The position numbers and the translations under genes are program-made. Source: Planctomycetota bacterium (GTDB lineage: Bacteria; Planctomycetota; B15-G4). From it: 53,946 bases of DNA. The stretch is from positions 1-53,946 of the forward strand of contig JAJDEQ010000217.1 of NCBI GenBank assembly GCA_029259695.1, written 5' to 3'. Below, piece after piece: positions 24,006-32,107 of the stretch. Numbering within the stretch: the first letter of the stretch is position 1; each line of letters begins with the position of its first letter. The notes beneath the pieces were generated by a model. It searched no databases and had not been told where the DNA came from. It saw only the letters and a list, made by a program, of their open reading frames with translations.

Positions 24006-27003
24006 TCTCGTCCGGCACGATGAGGCTTGCTTTGAGCAGGATCAGCAGCTTCTGGCGCGAGGTGTACTCACCCTTGCGATCGAAGAAGAAGCTGACGATG
24101 GGGATGTCGCTGAGGAACGGCAGGCCCGACTCCTGCTCCTGTTCGACGGTGCGCTTGAGACCGCCCAGCAGGAGCGTCGCACCGTCCGGGATCGTGGCCG
24201 TGGTGCGCACGCGTTGGATCTCGAGTTCGGGGAGCTCGATCACGACGTCGGAGGCGTTGCCGGTGGCGAGGCTCACGGTGGCGTCGGGCAGGACGTCCCC
24301 GTTCCTGTCCGGGATCAGCTCGGCCACGGTCGGACGCAGCTCCAGCGTGATGAAACGCTGATCGGCGGACGCGACCGCACGCACGTCGAGCACGACGCCC
24401 TCCTTGACGTTGTCCAACTCGGGCTGGGCGATGACAGCCGCCTGCGCGATCTCCGGCTCGAAGTCGCGCACGTAGGTGCGGGTCACGAGCGCTTCGATGT
24501 TGCCGCGCTGGCCGCTGCGCAGGGTGAGCGAGGGGGCATTGACGATGTTGCTGTTCTGGTACTTCGTCACGGCGCGCAGAACGGCCTGCACATCGGTGTC
24601 GTCCAGGAACAGCGCCTGCAGCGAGAGACCGCCCGTGTTGTTGAGCCCGTTGGCTTCACCCAGTGAGAAGTCGAACAGGTTCTCCGTGCGACCCTTCAGG
24701 TCGCCGTTGGAGCCCTGGTAGTACGCGCCCGCGTCCGAGCCGGTGCCGATCCCGAGCGGGTCGCTCGGGGTGCCGAAGCCCACGCCGGAGGTTCCGAAGT
24801 CTTCGAGCTGCACGGTGTCGAGACCGCGGATGTCCACGCCGATGTCCTCGAGGAAGCTGTCCTCGACTTCGATGAAGCGCGCCTCGATGTGGATCATCGC
24901 CTTCGTGGTGGAGCGCAGGTCGTGCAGCAGACTCTTGATCTGCGAGTGGACGTCCGGGGTCTGGCGCACGACGAGCGTGCCGGGCAGCAACTGGATCGTC
25001 CGCTCGGGATCGTCGATCCAACTGTCGATCGCGATGTTCTCCTGGATCAGCGAGAGCAGCGCGTCCTCGGCGATGAAGGGCAGCGGGTCCTCGATGTCCA
25101 CGCCGTCGCGGAAGCTGTCGGCATCGGTGCCCGACGGCAGCAGGTTGAAGTCCTGCGTGGGGTAGTCGGACGGCGTGACGGTCAGATCGCGGATGTCGTA
25201 CATCTCGAGCGAGTAGTCGCCGCGGGCCTCGTCCTGCGTGATGATCTGCACGACCCCGTCGCGCACCTCGTAGGACAGCGGGGTCACGCTCATGTCCTCG
25301 AGCAGGATCTTGAGCACGCGATCGACCGACTGGTCGGCACGGTCGAGCAGGTCGTAGGTGTCGTCGAGGGCGATGTCCCGCACCTCCTGCGAGAGCAGGA
25401 AATTCAAGCCCGTCACCTGCTGCAGGTTGGCGGCGATCTCGTCCAGGGTGACGCCCTGGAAGTTCACCGGGATGCGCACCGCGGCGAGGCGGTCGTGCAC
25501 GTCCTGGTCGGCGCGCGCTTCGTCGGTCCCGCCGCCGAAGACCTTGTTGCCGCGGTCGACGATCCGGCTCCACTCCCGGTCCTCGGGGAACACCATCAGG
25601 TCGTTCTGCGGGATCGACTCGTTCTCGAGCTGATCGAAGGTGTCCTGCCACTCGCGCTGGTAGAGCCGGCGCGTCGCGCGCTCCACGGCGTCGTGGCGCG
25701 CGCTCGAGGCGAGTTCGAGCAGGTCGCGCACGTCGGGGTTGGACGAGTCGATCTTGAGCGCTTCGTTCAAGGCCTCCTCGGCCGTCTCGAAGTCGTCGCG
25801 CACGAAGGCCTCGTCGGCGTTGCGCATGAGCTGGTCGACGCGACGCTGGTCGCGCACGGCGTCGGCCTGGTCGTACTCCTGCTGGAGGTCGACCGCCCGC
25901 CGCGTCAACTCGTCGTCGCGACGGCGCGCGAGGTCCAGGGCCTGGGCCTTGGCCTGCATGATCAGGCCGGCGGCCTCCTGCTCGAGCTGCGAGCGGGCGC
26001 CCAGGTCGGGCGTGCTGCGCAGCAGCGCCATGGCGTCCTCGAAGTGGCGCTGAGCTGTGTCCGGATCGTCGGCAGCCATGGCGGCGCGACCGCGGGAGAT
26101 GGAGTGCTGCACCATGACGCGCTGCTGGTCGGCGCGGGCCGATGCGCGGTCGCGAGCCGAGCGGGCGATGGTGCCCAGCGTGGGTGCGCTCTCACCCAGG
26201 AGCATGCCGGCCTGGTCGTAGAGTTCGCGGGCGCCCGGGTTGGAAGGGTCCAGTTCCACGGCGCTGCCGAAGTACTCGCGCGCCTGGGCCAGGTCGCCGA
26301 CGTCCATGGCGCTGAGGCCTTCGTCGAGGAAACGCTCCACCAAAGCACTGGTGCGCTGGTCGAGCATGGCGGCGTGCTGTCGGCTGGCGGCGATCAGGGT
26401 GTCGATGTCGTCCTGGCCCAGCGAGCCGCTGCTGAACGCCGACGGTGCCGGCGGGGTGAAGGCCTCAGACGGCGTGAACACCTCAGGAGGCGTGAAGACG
26501 GGCTCGTCCTCGAACACCGGGGGCTCGAAGGCGACGACCTCGGCGGTGTTGTCGAACACCGGCGGGGGCGGCTGCTGGCCGGGCTCGAAGATCTCCACGA
26601 TGGACGGGCCGAAGTCCGAGGTCGTCTCGACCACCGAGGGCTCGAAACCGGAGGGTTCGAACACGGGCGGTGGGGGGAACGACTCGTCGCTGACCGGCTC
26701 CACGCCACCCTCGAAGGGAGTCGGCGGGAGGAACGCCGGGGTGGTCTCATCGATGATCGTGACCGGCTGGTTGGCCTCGATCGCCTCGACGTTGCGCCGG
26801 TACTCGGCGAGCCAGTCCGGCTCGTCGCTGGTGTTGTCCGCCAGTACGGGTTCGTTGACCGGCTCTGCCGGACGCGGCGGCGGCGGCAGCGGCTGGGGTT
26901 CGGACCGTCCGTCGAGCAGGCCGCAGCCCGCGACGAGGAGAGCGATGGCGCCGGCCCAGAACAGGGCGGCGGGCTTTGCAGTGTTCCGCGACGAACGGTT
27001 CAC
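23977..27003 (-). CDS. Lipoprotein secretin with proline-rich linker and TPR region (secretin 1)
   Basis: This 1,008-residue protein starts with a lipoprotein signal ending in the lipobox VAGC (Cys27). Residues about 35-190 are a low-complexity stretch rich in P, F and E with repeated PPVFE, FEP and FTP blocks. Helical TPR-like repeats cover about 200-440. An STN/N0 domain spans about 510-595 and an N1-like domain about 640-698. The secretin core spans about 700-995, with TATIPDGATLLLGGLKR and GLPFLSDIPIVSFFF near the end. It occupies the PilQ/GspD position after PilM/N, PilO and the FN3 protein genes. Its ATG overlaps the preceding stop codon. The family call is firm; the substrate is unknown. 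Confidence 0.9.
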   Translation of the reverse strand: MNRSSRNTAKPAALFWAGAIALLVAGCGLLDGRSEPQPLPPPPRPAEPVNEPVLADNTSDEPDWLAEYRRNVEAIEANQPVTIIDETTPAFLPPTPFEGGVEPVSDESFPPPPVFEPSGFEPSVVETTSDFGPSIVEIFEPGQQPPPPVFDNTAEVVAFEPPVFEDEPVFTPPEVFTPSEAFTPPAPSAFSSGSLGQDDIDTLIAASRQHAAMLDQRTSALVERFLDEGLSAMDVGDLAQAREYFGSAVELDPSNPGARELYDQAGMLLGESAPTLGTIARSARDRASARADQQRVMVQHSISRGRAAMAADDPDTAQRHFEDAMALLRSTPDLGARSQLEQEAAGLIMQAKAQALDLARRRDDELTRRAVDLQQEYDQADAVRDQRRVDQLMRNADEAFVRDDFETAEEALNEALKIDSSNPDVRDLLELASSARHDAVERATRRLYQREWQDTFDQLENESIPQNDLMVFPEDREWSRIVDRGNKVFGGGTDEARADQDVHDRLAAVRIPVNFQGVTLDEIAANLQQVTGLNFLLSQEVRDIALDDTYDLLDRADQSVDRVLKILLEDMSVTPLSYEVRDGVVQIITQDEARGDYSLEMYDIRDLTVTPSDYPTQDFNLLPSGTDADSFRDGVDIEDPLPFIAEDALLSLIQENIAIDSWIDDPERTIQLLPGTLVVRQTPDVHSQIKSLLHDLRSTTKAMIHIEARFIEVEDSFLEDIGVDIRGLDTVQLEDFGTSGVGFGTPSDPLGIGTGSDAGAYYQGSNGDLKGRTENLFDFSLGEANGLNNTGGLSLQALFLDDTDVQAVLRAVTKYQNSNIVNAPSLTLRSGQRGNIEALVTRTYVRDFEPEIAQAAVIAQPELDNVKEGVVLDVRAVASADQRFITLELRPTVAELIPDRNGDVLPDATVSLATGNASDVVIELPELEIQRVRTTATIPDGATLLLGGLKRTVEQEQESGLPFLSDIPIVSFFFDRKGEYTSRQKLLILLKASLIVPDENEPVLGFAK

Positions 27004-28076
27004 GGTAGGTCGACCTCCAGGGTACGTGTCTGCCCATCGGTGTGAATCAGCTGCACCGTCATGTGCTCGACCGGCATGAGCAGTTCCGTTGCCTTCATGC
27101 GAGGCTGTTGTGTTACCGGGTCGAGCACGATGCGCCCATCAGGCGTCAGATCGAGTCTCTCGCTCGTCGTCAGCTTGTCCACCTCGCGCACCTCGATCGA
27201 TTGCAGAGCAAGACCAGTCACCAGTTCGCCGAGGAGGATCGGATCTCCCACGCCCACCGTCACCGCCGTGCTGTAGACGGGGCCTGACGGCGAACTCACC
27301 ACCGCGAGCAGTTCCACCCGGGACTCATCACCACCCAGGAGCTCCAAGGTGAAGTGCTCCGGGGTGGTCACGGTAACGAGGTCACTGCGCTCGGCGCCAA
27401 CCAGCGCTGGTTCCCCGGCTCCCCCGCTGCCTTCCTCTGCGCGCAACAGAACGGCCCAGACCTCGTAGAACAGCCGGGCCTGCGCGATGGGAAGATCGCG
27501 GTCTCGCCAGGACGTGACGCCGAACGGGACGGTCGTCTGCAGCACCGGCTGCTCTCCCTCCACTCCGCGATAGATGCGGAAGGCGAGCCGCAGGGGGCTG
27601 CCGTCGGCCGAAAGGGCAGCGGCCAGGACGCGGTTCACGGCACCCGGCTCCCAGGCCACCGTGACGACCCCCTTGGCGTAGCGCGCCTCCACCTGACCCG
27701 GCGGCGTGAGCGTGCGCACCTCCGAAGGTGTCTCCACATCTTCCTGCAAGCGAAGCGAGACGAAGGCTCGCCGTTCGCTGTCGCCGTACATGGCCACGCC
27801 TCTTTCGAGCCGCTCGCGGTCGGCCACGTCGAGCCGCGCCGGCGTGACGCCGAGCGCGCGTTCGAGTGGATCTGCCGCGGGGCCGAGACGACTCTCGGGG
27901 GTGGTCGTCGCGGGCGCGTCGAGGAAGGAGCGGAGGCGTTCCTCAGTGGCGACGCCCGGCTCTAAGTCCTTGCTATACAATCGATTATGTGCAAAGAACG
28001 CGAAGGCGAAGACGATAAGAGATCCAATCATGCCTGTCAACACGAACCTGCGCACCGTGGAGGCGTCGATGCTCAC
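27000..28076 (-). CDS. Membrane-anchored protein with an FN3-like domain, in the PilP/GspC position
   Basis: This 358-residue protein has one N-terminal membrane helix (about 10-28) and a long periplasmic part. Residues about 125-220 look like a fibronectin type III domain: P-x-Q-V-E-A, then VTVAWEP, FRIYRGVEGE and LFYEVWAV at the usual spacing. A beta-rich C-terminal region (about 225-358) contains VSSPSGPVYSTAVTVGVGD. It starts with GTG overlapping the PilO-like stop and ends overlapping the secretin start, so it belongs to the same translation block. By position it would link the PilN/PilO platform to the secretin as PilP and GspC do, but I see no sequence match to either. The family is not recognised. 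Confidence 0.75.
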   Translation of the reverse strand: MSIDASTVRRFVLTGMIGSLIVFAFAFFAHNRLYSKDLEPGVATEERLRSFLDAPATTTPESRLGPAADPLERALGVTPARLDVADRERLERGVAMYGDSERRAFVSLRLQEDVETPSEVRTLTPPGQVEARYAKGVVTVAWEPGAVNRVLAAALSADGSPLRLAFRIYRGVEGEQPVLQTTVPFGVTSWRDRDLPIAQARLFYEVWAVLLRAEEGSGGAGEPALVGAERSDLVTVTTPEHFTLELLGGDESRVELLAVVSSPSGPVYSTAVTVGVGDPILLGELVTGLALQSIEVREVDKLTTSERLDLTPDGRIVLDPVTQQPRMKATELLMPVEHMTVQLIHTDGQTRTLEVDLP

Positions 28077-28783
28077 GGTCGATCGCCCCCGTCGAAGGTG
28101 GCGGTGACCTTCGTGAACAGGCGCACCGGCGGGCCCGGAAGCGCGGCCAGATCGGGCGTCCAGCGATCGGGCGAGACCCGCTGGAGCGACGCGAGGCGCA
28201 CCGAGAGGAGCGGCTCGCCGTCGCCGGGGGCCAGGGACTCGAGCACGCCCAGGACGGCGGGCAGGGCGGCCACCACACTGAGTTGCAGGTCGAGTGCCAC
28301 CAGGCGGTCGAGGCCCGGCACCGGCTGCAGTTGGCCGTCATCGACGAGTTCGATGTCGACCGATCCCAGCTCGTGCCGGCCGAGCAGCGCGATGACCTTC
28401 GCCAGGGCGCGCTCGACGTGGGGGGAGGTCCCGCCGAGCTCCCAGATCTCGGTGGCCAGGGGTGTGCCCGCTGCCAGGGCCGACAGCGGGGTCGCCGCGA
28501 GGGTCTCGGCCAGGCCCAGGGGCGACGCCGCGACCCCACGGTCGAGCAAGGCGTCGAAGCCGCGCCGGTTGGCAGCGGCGAGTGCGTTGCGCACCTGTTC
28601 GAGCTGCTGGAGCTCCGGCTCCGAGATGAGATCGAGCCGGCGCTCGAGGCGCTCGTACTCGCGCACCCGGGACGTGAGCTCGGCCCCGGCGTCCGCCGCG
28701 GCCTGGAAGGCGGGCAGGCCGCGCCAGACGAAGTCGCCGCCGGCCAGCAGCAGGATCACGGCGAGGCCGATCAGGGTCTTCAC
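28073..28783 (-). CDS. PilO/GspM-like inner-membrane platform protein
   Basis: The GTG at 28783 overlaps the stop of the PilM-PilN gene and gives 236 residues. The layout is that of PilO/GspM: a membrane helix at the very start (about 3-18), a coiled-coil stretch (about 25-70, including VREYERLERRLDLISEPELQQLEQV) and a compact alpha/beta domain (about 110-236). The assignment rests on topology, size and position between PilM/N and the PilP-position gene, because primary sequence in this family is poorly conserved. It likely pairs with the PilN-like part of the preceding protein. Confidence 0.7.
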   Translation of the reverse strand: MKTLIGLAVILLLAGGDFVWRGLPAFQAAADAGAELTSRVREYERLERRLDLISEPELQQLEQVRNALAAANRRGFDALLDRGVAASPLGLAETLAATPLSALAAGTPLATEIWELGGTSPHVERALAKVIALLGRHELGSVDIELVDDGQLQPVPGLDRLVALDLQLSVVAALPAVLGVLESLAPGDGEPLLSVRLASLQRVSPDRWTPDLAALPGPPVRLFTKVTATFDGGDRP

Positions 28784-30252
28784 GGCAGGGTGACCTCGAT
28801 CACGTAGCGGGACGAATCGGGGCCGGCCGACTCGGGGCCCCGGACCGCCACGTCGCCGAACTCGGCCGTGAATGCCCGCAGCAGCCGGTCGGCGAGGCTC
28901 TCGTCCTCGCGCTTCGCGGCGTGCAGCGTGACGGTCATGACGCCGGTGTGCCCGATGCTCCCCGGCGACAGCCAGACCTGCGTGACGTAGACCGAGCTGG
29001 CGGGCACGCCCGTGGCCAGTTTGCCCACCCGGGTCAGGGCGCGGCGCGGCATGAAGGCGGCCGTGCGCCGCTCGGCCAGGGACTGGAGTGCGGCCGACTG
29101 GGCCTCGAGCACGGCGGTGGCGTCGAGCGTCTGCCGTCGCTCGCTGTCGACGGTGCGCATGTCGTCCGCGAGTTCCGCGGGCAGCGTCTGGCCGAGCCGC
29201 TCGGCCCGGGCGACGGCGAGTTCGCTCGTGGTCACCAGCCCTGCGCCCGCGAGCAGCACGGCGGCCGCCACGGCCGGCACCAGTCGGCGCACGTCCCGGC
29301 GCGCATTGCCGGTCACCGCGGGGCTGCGAAAGCGGCCCATGTCGAGGCCGCACAGGGCGAGCCCGAGGGCCTTGCCCATGGCCAGCGCCTGCTCGGGTTT
29401 CTGGTCGTCCCAGTCGAGCCGTCCGGGGGTCCGGATGCGCTGCAACGAACTCATGCGCACCACGTCGAGTCCGGTGGCCTGCTTGAGCGCACCGGTGAGC
29501 TGAGCGTCCAGCGCGCCTTCTTCCGTGAGCACGATGTGCAGCGGCTTGAAGCGTCGGTCGGTGGGCAGGAAATAGGTGGCGGCCGCGTCGATCTCGCGCG
29601 CCAGCCGCTGGGCGAGGCGCGTCGCGTCCCGCTCGTGGTGGGAGCCGAGGGGCAGGTGCCGCATCCACACGCCGTGCTCGGTCAGCAGCACGAGCTCGGT
29701 GGCCAGGCGCCCGACGGCCAGCAGCACGCGGTCGCGACCGGACGGGAGCTCGTGTTCCACCAGCGAGGCCAGAGCGTAGCCGGGCGTCTCCAGGTCGTCG
29801 TAGGGCACGCGGCGTTCGTGGAGCTCCCGGCGCAGGTCGTCCACGTCGCGGCGTCGCAGCGCGTAGGCGTGCACCTGTTGCTCGACGACGCCCTTGCGCA
29901 CGTGATGGCGGATCAGGAGGTCCTCGGGCAGCGCGTCCAGCTCGCTCAGCAGCTCGTACTCGACCATCTCGTCGAGCCGCGGGCCCGCCATCGTGGGGAT
30001 CAGGTAGGTGCTGCTGAACATGCCCTGCGTGGGCGCGCTGATCACCACCCGGGCCCGGCCGCCGAACCGTGCGCCGCGCACGAGTTGCCCGAGGGCGTCG
30101 AGCGCGGCCGCCCGTGGGTCGGCGCTCTTGGCGTAGTGGGTGCGCCAGGTCCGCTCGAGCGTCACCCGGCGGCCGCGCCGCGAGAGACGGACCGCCTTGA
30201 GGGTGCCGTCCCACACGTCGATGCCGATCGCGGTCTGGGCGAACAGACTCAT
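28780..30252 (-). CDS. PilM-PilN fusion (GspL-like architecture)
   Basis: This 490-residue protein joins two pilus-assembly units. Residues 1-310 are an actin-like PilM domain: IGIDVWDGTLKAVRLSRRG at the start, VISAPTQGMFSSTYLIPTM, and LVEHELPSGRDRVLLAVGRLATELVLL as the second phosphate-loop region. A membrane helix (about 324-342), a coiled coil (about 345-395) and a small PilN-like alpha/beta domain (about 405-490) follow. GspL of type II secretion has the same order. The ATG at 30252 overlaps the stop of the DNA glycosylase gene (ATGA). It should recruit cytoplasmic components to the inner-membrane platform. Confidence 0.85.
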   Translation of the reverse strand: MSLFAQTAIGIDVWDGTLKAVRLSRRGRRVTLERTWRTHYAKSADPRAAALDALGQLVRGARFGGRARVVISAPTQGMFSSTYLIPTMAGPRLDEMVEYELLSELDALPEDLLIRHHVRKGVVEQQVHAYALRRRDVDDLRRELHERRVPYDDLETPGYALASLVEHELPSGRDRVLLAVGRLATELVLLTEHGVWMRHLPLGSHHERDATRLAQRLAREIDAAATYFLPTDRRFKPLHIVLTEEGALDAQLTGALKQATGLDVVRMSSLQRIRTPGRLDWDDQKPEQALAMGKALGLALCGLDMGRFRSPAVTGNARRDVRRLVPAVAAAVLLAGAGLVTTSELAVARAERLGQTLPAELADDMRTVDSERRQTLDATAVLEAQSAALQSLAERRTAAFMPRRALTRVGKLATGVPASSVYVTQVWLSPGSIGHTGVMTVTLHAAKREDESLADRLLRAFTAEFGDVAVRGPESAGPDSSRYVIEVTLP

Positions 30253-31049
30253 GAGCCCCCTGCCAGTTCCATCACCTTCTGGATGTCTTCCCAGGTGGGC
30301 CGCTTGGCCGCCGGGTTCCGCAAGAGATAGGCGGGGTGGTAGGTGGGGATGACAGGAAAGCCGTAGGCCTGGTGCACGCGGCCGCGCAACCGGGCCATCG
30401 ACAGCTCGGTGTCGAGCAGGCGCCGTGCGGCCGTGGCTCCGAGGGCGCAGACCACCTTGGGGCGGATCAGGTTCAGCTGGCGTTCGAGGTAGCCGGCGCA
30501 GGCCTCGACTTCGTCCTGCGTGGGGACGCGGTTGCCGGGCGGTCGGCACTTGACCACGTTGCAGATGAAGACGTCTTCCCGTCGCAGCTGCATGCCCTTG
30601 GTGATGATGTCGTCGAGCAGCCGGCCGGCGGCGCCCACGAAGGGCCGACCGGAGCGGTCCTCGTCGGCACCGGGGCCCTCGCCCACGAAGACGATGTCGG
30701 CGCGCGGGTTGCCCTCACCCGGAACCGCGTGTCCCCGGGTCTCGGCCAGGGGGCAGCGGCGGCAGGCGCGGACCTCCTCGGCCAGTTGCTCGAGGGCGGC
30801 GGCGGCCTCCTCGGGGGCCAGCGGCGGCGCGGTCGTCGTGCTGGGGGCGCTCGTCGGCGCTCCCCGATCGAGTGCCGGGGCCGCGCTCTCGCTGGCCGGG
30901 GGCGTGGCTCCCGTCGCGCGAGCCGCCGTCGGGGGAGCGGGCTCGGTGTCGGTCTGTGCGGGGACGCCGCGGGGCACGCGACGCACGCCCGCTGCCCGCA
31001 AGGACCGGAGAACACGGAGAGCAGCTTCTGGCTGCGGCATGGGCGGCAT
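30249..31049 (-). CDS. Type-4 uracil-DNA glycosylase (iron-sulfur)
   Basis: This enzyme removes uracil from DNA to start base-excision repair. Counting from the ATG at 31049 (266 residues; a second ATG lies three codons in), the four cluster cysteines are in CRRC (96 and 99), VVKC (168) and ACAGYL (184), the spacing of family-4 UDGs. The active-site block is GEGPGADEDRSGRPFVGAAG, and the C-terminal HPAYLLR motif is intact. An alanine/proline/threonine-rich extension of about 85 residues precedes the domain. It lies 8 bases after rsmE and overlaps the PilM-PilN start, so repair and envelope genes share one message. Confidence 0.93.
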   Translation of the reverse strand: MPPMPQPEAALRVLRSLRAAGVRRVPRGVPAQTDTEPAPPTAARATGATPPASESAAPALDRGAPTSAPSTTTAPPLAPEEAAAALEQLAEEVRACRRCPLAETRGHAVPGEGNPRADIVFVGEGPGADEDRSGRPFVGAAGRLLDDIITKGMQLRREDVFICNVVKCRPPGNRVPTQDEVEACAGYLERQLNLIRPKVVCALGATAARRLLDTELSMARLRGRVHQAYGFPVIPTYHPAYLLRNPAAKRPTWEDIQKVMELAGGS

Positions 31050-31057
31050 CGTAGCGA

Positions 31058-31768
31058 TCAGGGACGGAGGGACCACTCGGCAGCTCGGGCGGCGAGCGCA
31101 AGAGCAGCGGTCTCGACGCGCAGGACGGTGTGACCGAGCGTCGCCCGACGCGCTCCGGCCGCCTGGGCCCACTCGATCTCGTCCTGACTGAAGCCGCCCT
31201 CCGGGCCGACCAGCACCAGCAGCGGACCCCCGCGGCGGCCGCTCGCCTCGGCGCCGGGGGCCGCGCCTTCGTCTGCCCCGGGCGCGGCCAGCCACAGCTC
31301 GTGGGACCGGTGGTCGTCGAGCACCGCCGCGAGCGGGGCGGGGGCGTGGATCGCGAGGCGGTGCAGGCGCCGACACTGCAGCAGCGCTTCGTCGGCCTTG
31401 CGCGCCAACCGCTCGATGCGTCCGGCGCTGACGGCCCTCTGGCCGTGCTCGGTCTCCAGCAATCGCAGCGCGGCCACGTCCAACTCGGCGGCCTTCTCCA
31501 CCAGCCAGTCCAGGCGCGGCAGGCGCGGGACGGCGACCGCCAGCGTGACCCCGTCGGCGGGCGGCGCACGGCGGGGGTGCCGCCGTTCGATCGCGGGGGC
31601 GGTCCCGGCCCAGCGGGCGTCGGCCAGTCCACCCCGACCGTCCACCAGTTGCAGGGCGTCCCCGGGGCGCATGCGCAACACCCGCCCCAGGTGGTGCCGT
31701 GCGCCGGCATCGAGCTGGATCGGATCGTGGTCCACGTCGGGGACGAGACAGCGGGGGGGCTGGGGCAC
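31058..31768 (-). CDS. rsmE: 16S rRNA (uracil-1498-N3)-methyltransferase
   Basis: RsmE methylates U1498 of 16S rRNA using S-adenosylmethionine. The 236-residue protein has an N-terminal PUA-like part (HHLGRVLRMRPGDALQLVDG) and a C-terminal SPOUT knot with the signature LVGPEGGFSQDEI and GHTVLRVETAALALAA. The start is GTG at 31768, with GAGGAG just upstream. It is the first gene of the leftward block leading into the secretin-motor locus, and is divergent from the aminopeptidase gene. Confidence 0.95.
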   Translation of the reverse strand: MPQPPRCLVPDVDHDPIQLDAGARHHLGRVLRMRPGDALQLVDGRGGLADARWAGTAPAIERRHPRRAPPADGVTLAVAVPRLPRLDWLVEKAAELDVAALRLLETEHGQRAVSAGRIERLARKADEALLQCRRLHRLAIHAPAPLAAVLDDHRSHELWLAAPGADEGAAPGAEASGRRGGPLLVLVGPEGGFSQDEIEWAQAAGARRATLGHTVLRVETAALALAARAAEWSLRP

Positions 31769-32107
31769 CGGGACTCCTCGCGGCGTTCAGTCGGCAAGAC
31801 CCATGTGATACCGTGCCCGGCCGCGTCGGCGCACCGGGGATCGGGTCGTAATCAACGGCTCCACCCGCGCACCGGCACGTCATGACAGGCGGTCGCGCTC
31901 AGCACCCGGAAGCCGGTGCGGCGAACCGGGCCCGATGGGCCGGCTCGGGAGGGTGACCGCCGAAGAATCCCGTTGCGGCGCAGTTGGGTGGAGATCCAAC
32001 CGGGTCGTGACTCCGCTGGGGCGCGGCTCTTCAGGGCCAACGCAACGTCCCAGGGGCCACCAACCGATCGGCGACCCAGCAGGTCGCCACGCAGGAGAGG
32101 ATCGCGC
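31769..32107. other. 339-bp divergent intergenic region between rsmE and pepA
   Basis: This region should hold the promoters of the leftward rsmE block and of the rightward aminopeptidase gene. One weak rightward candidate is TGATACCGT at 31806-31814, an extended -10 with a poor -35 (TTCAGT, 31786-31791). The frame upstream of the aminopeptidase stays open, but its arginine-rich translation and the AGGAG before 32108 argue that it is not coding. I see no RNA gene here. Confidence 0.4.

Noticed and set aside
19497..24023. Open frame of about 1,500 codons on the + strand opposite the TPR and secretin genes
   Set aside because: Its translation is compositionally biased (valine, glycine, leucine-rich) with no domain marks, and it mirrors the third-position G/C of real genes on the other strand. 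The opposite strand has clear signal peptides and family motifs.
31916..32107. N-terminal extension of the leucyl aminopeptidase
   Set aside because: The extra residues are arginine-rich and unlike the family; AGGAG and the family N-terminus favour 32108.
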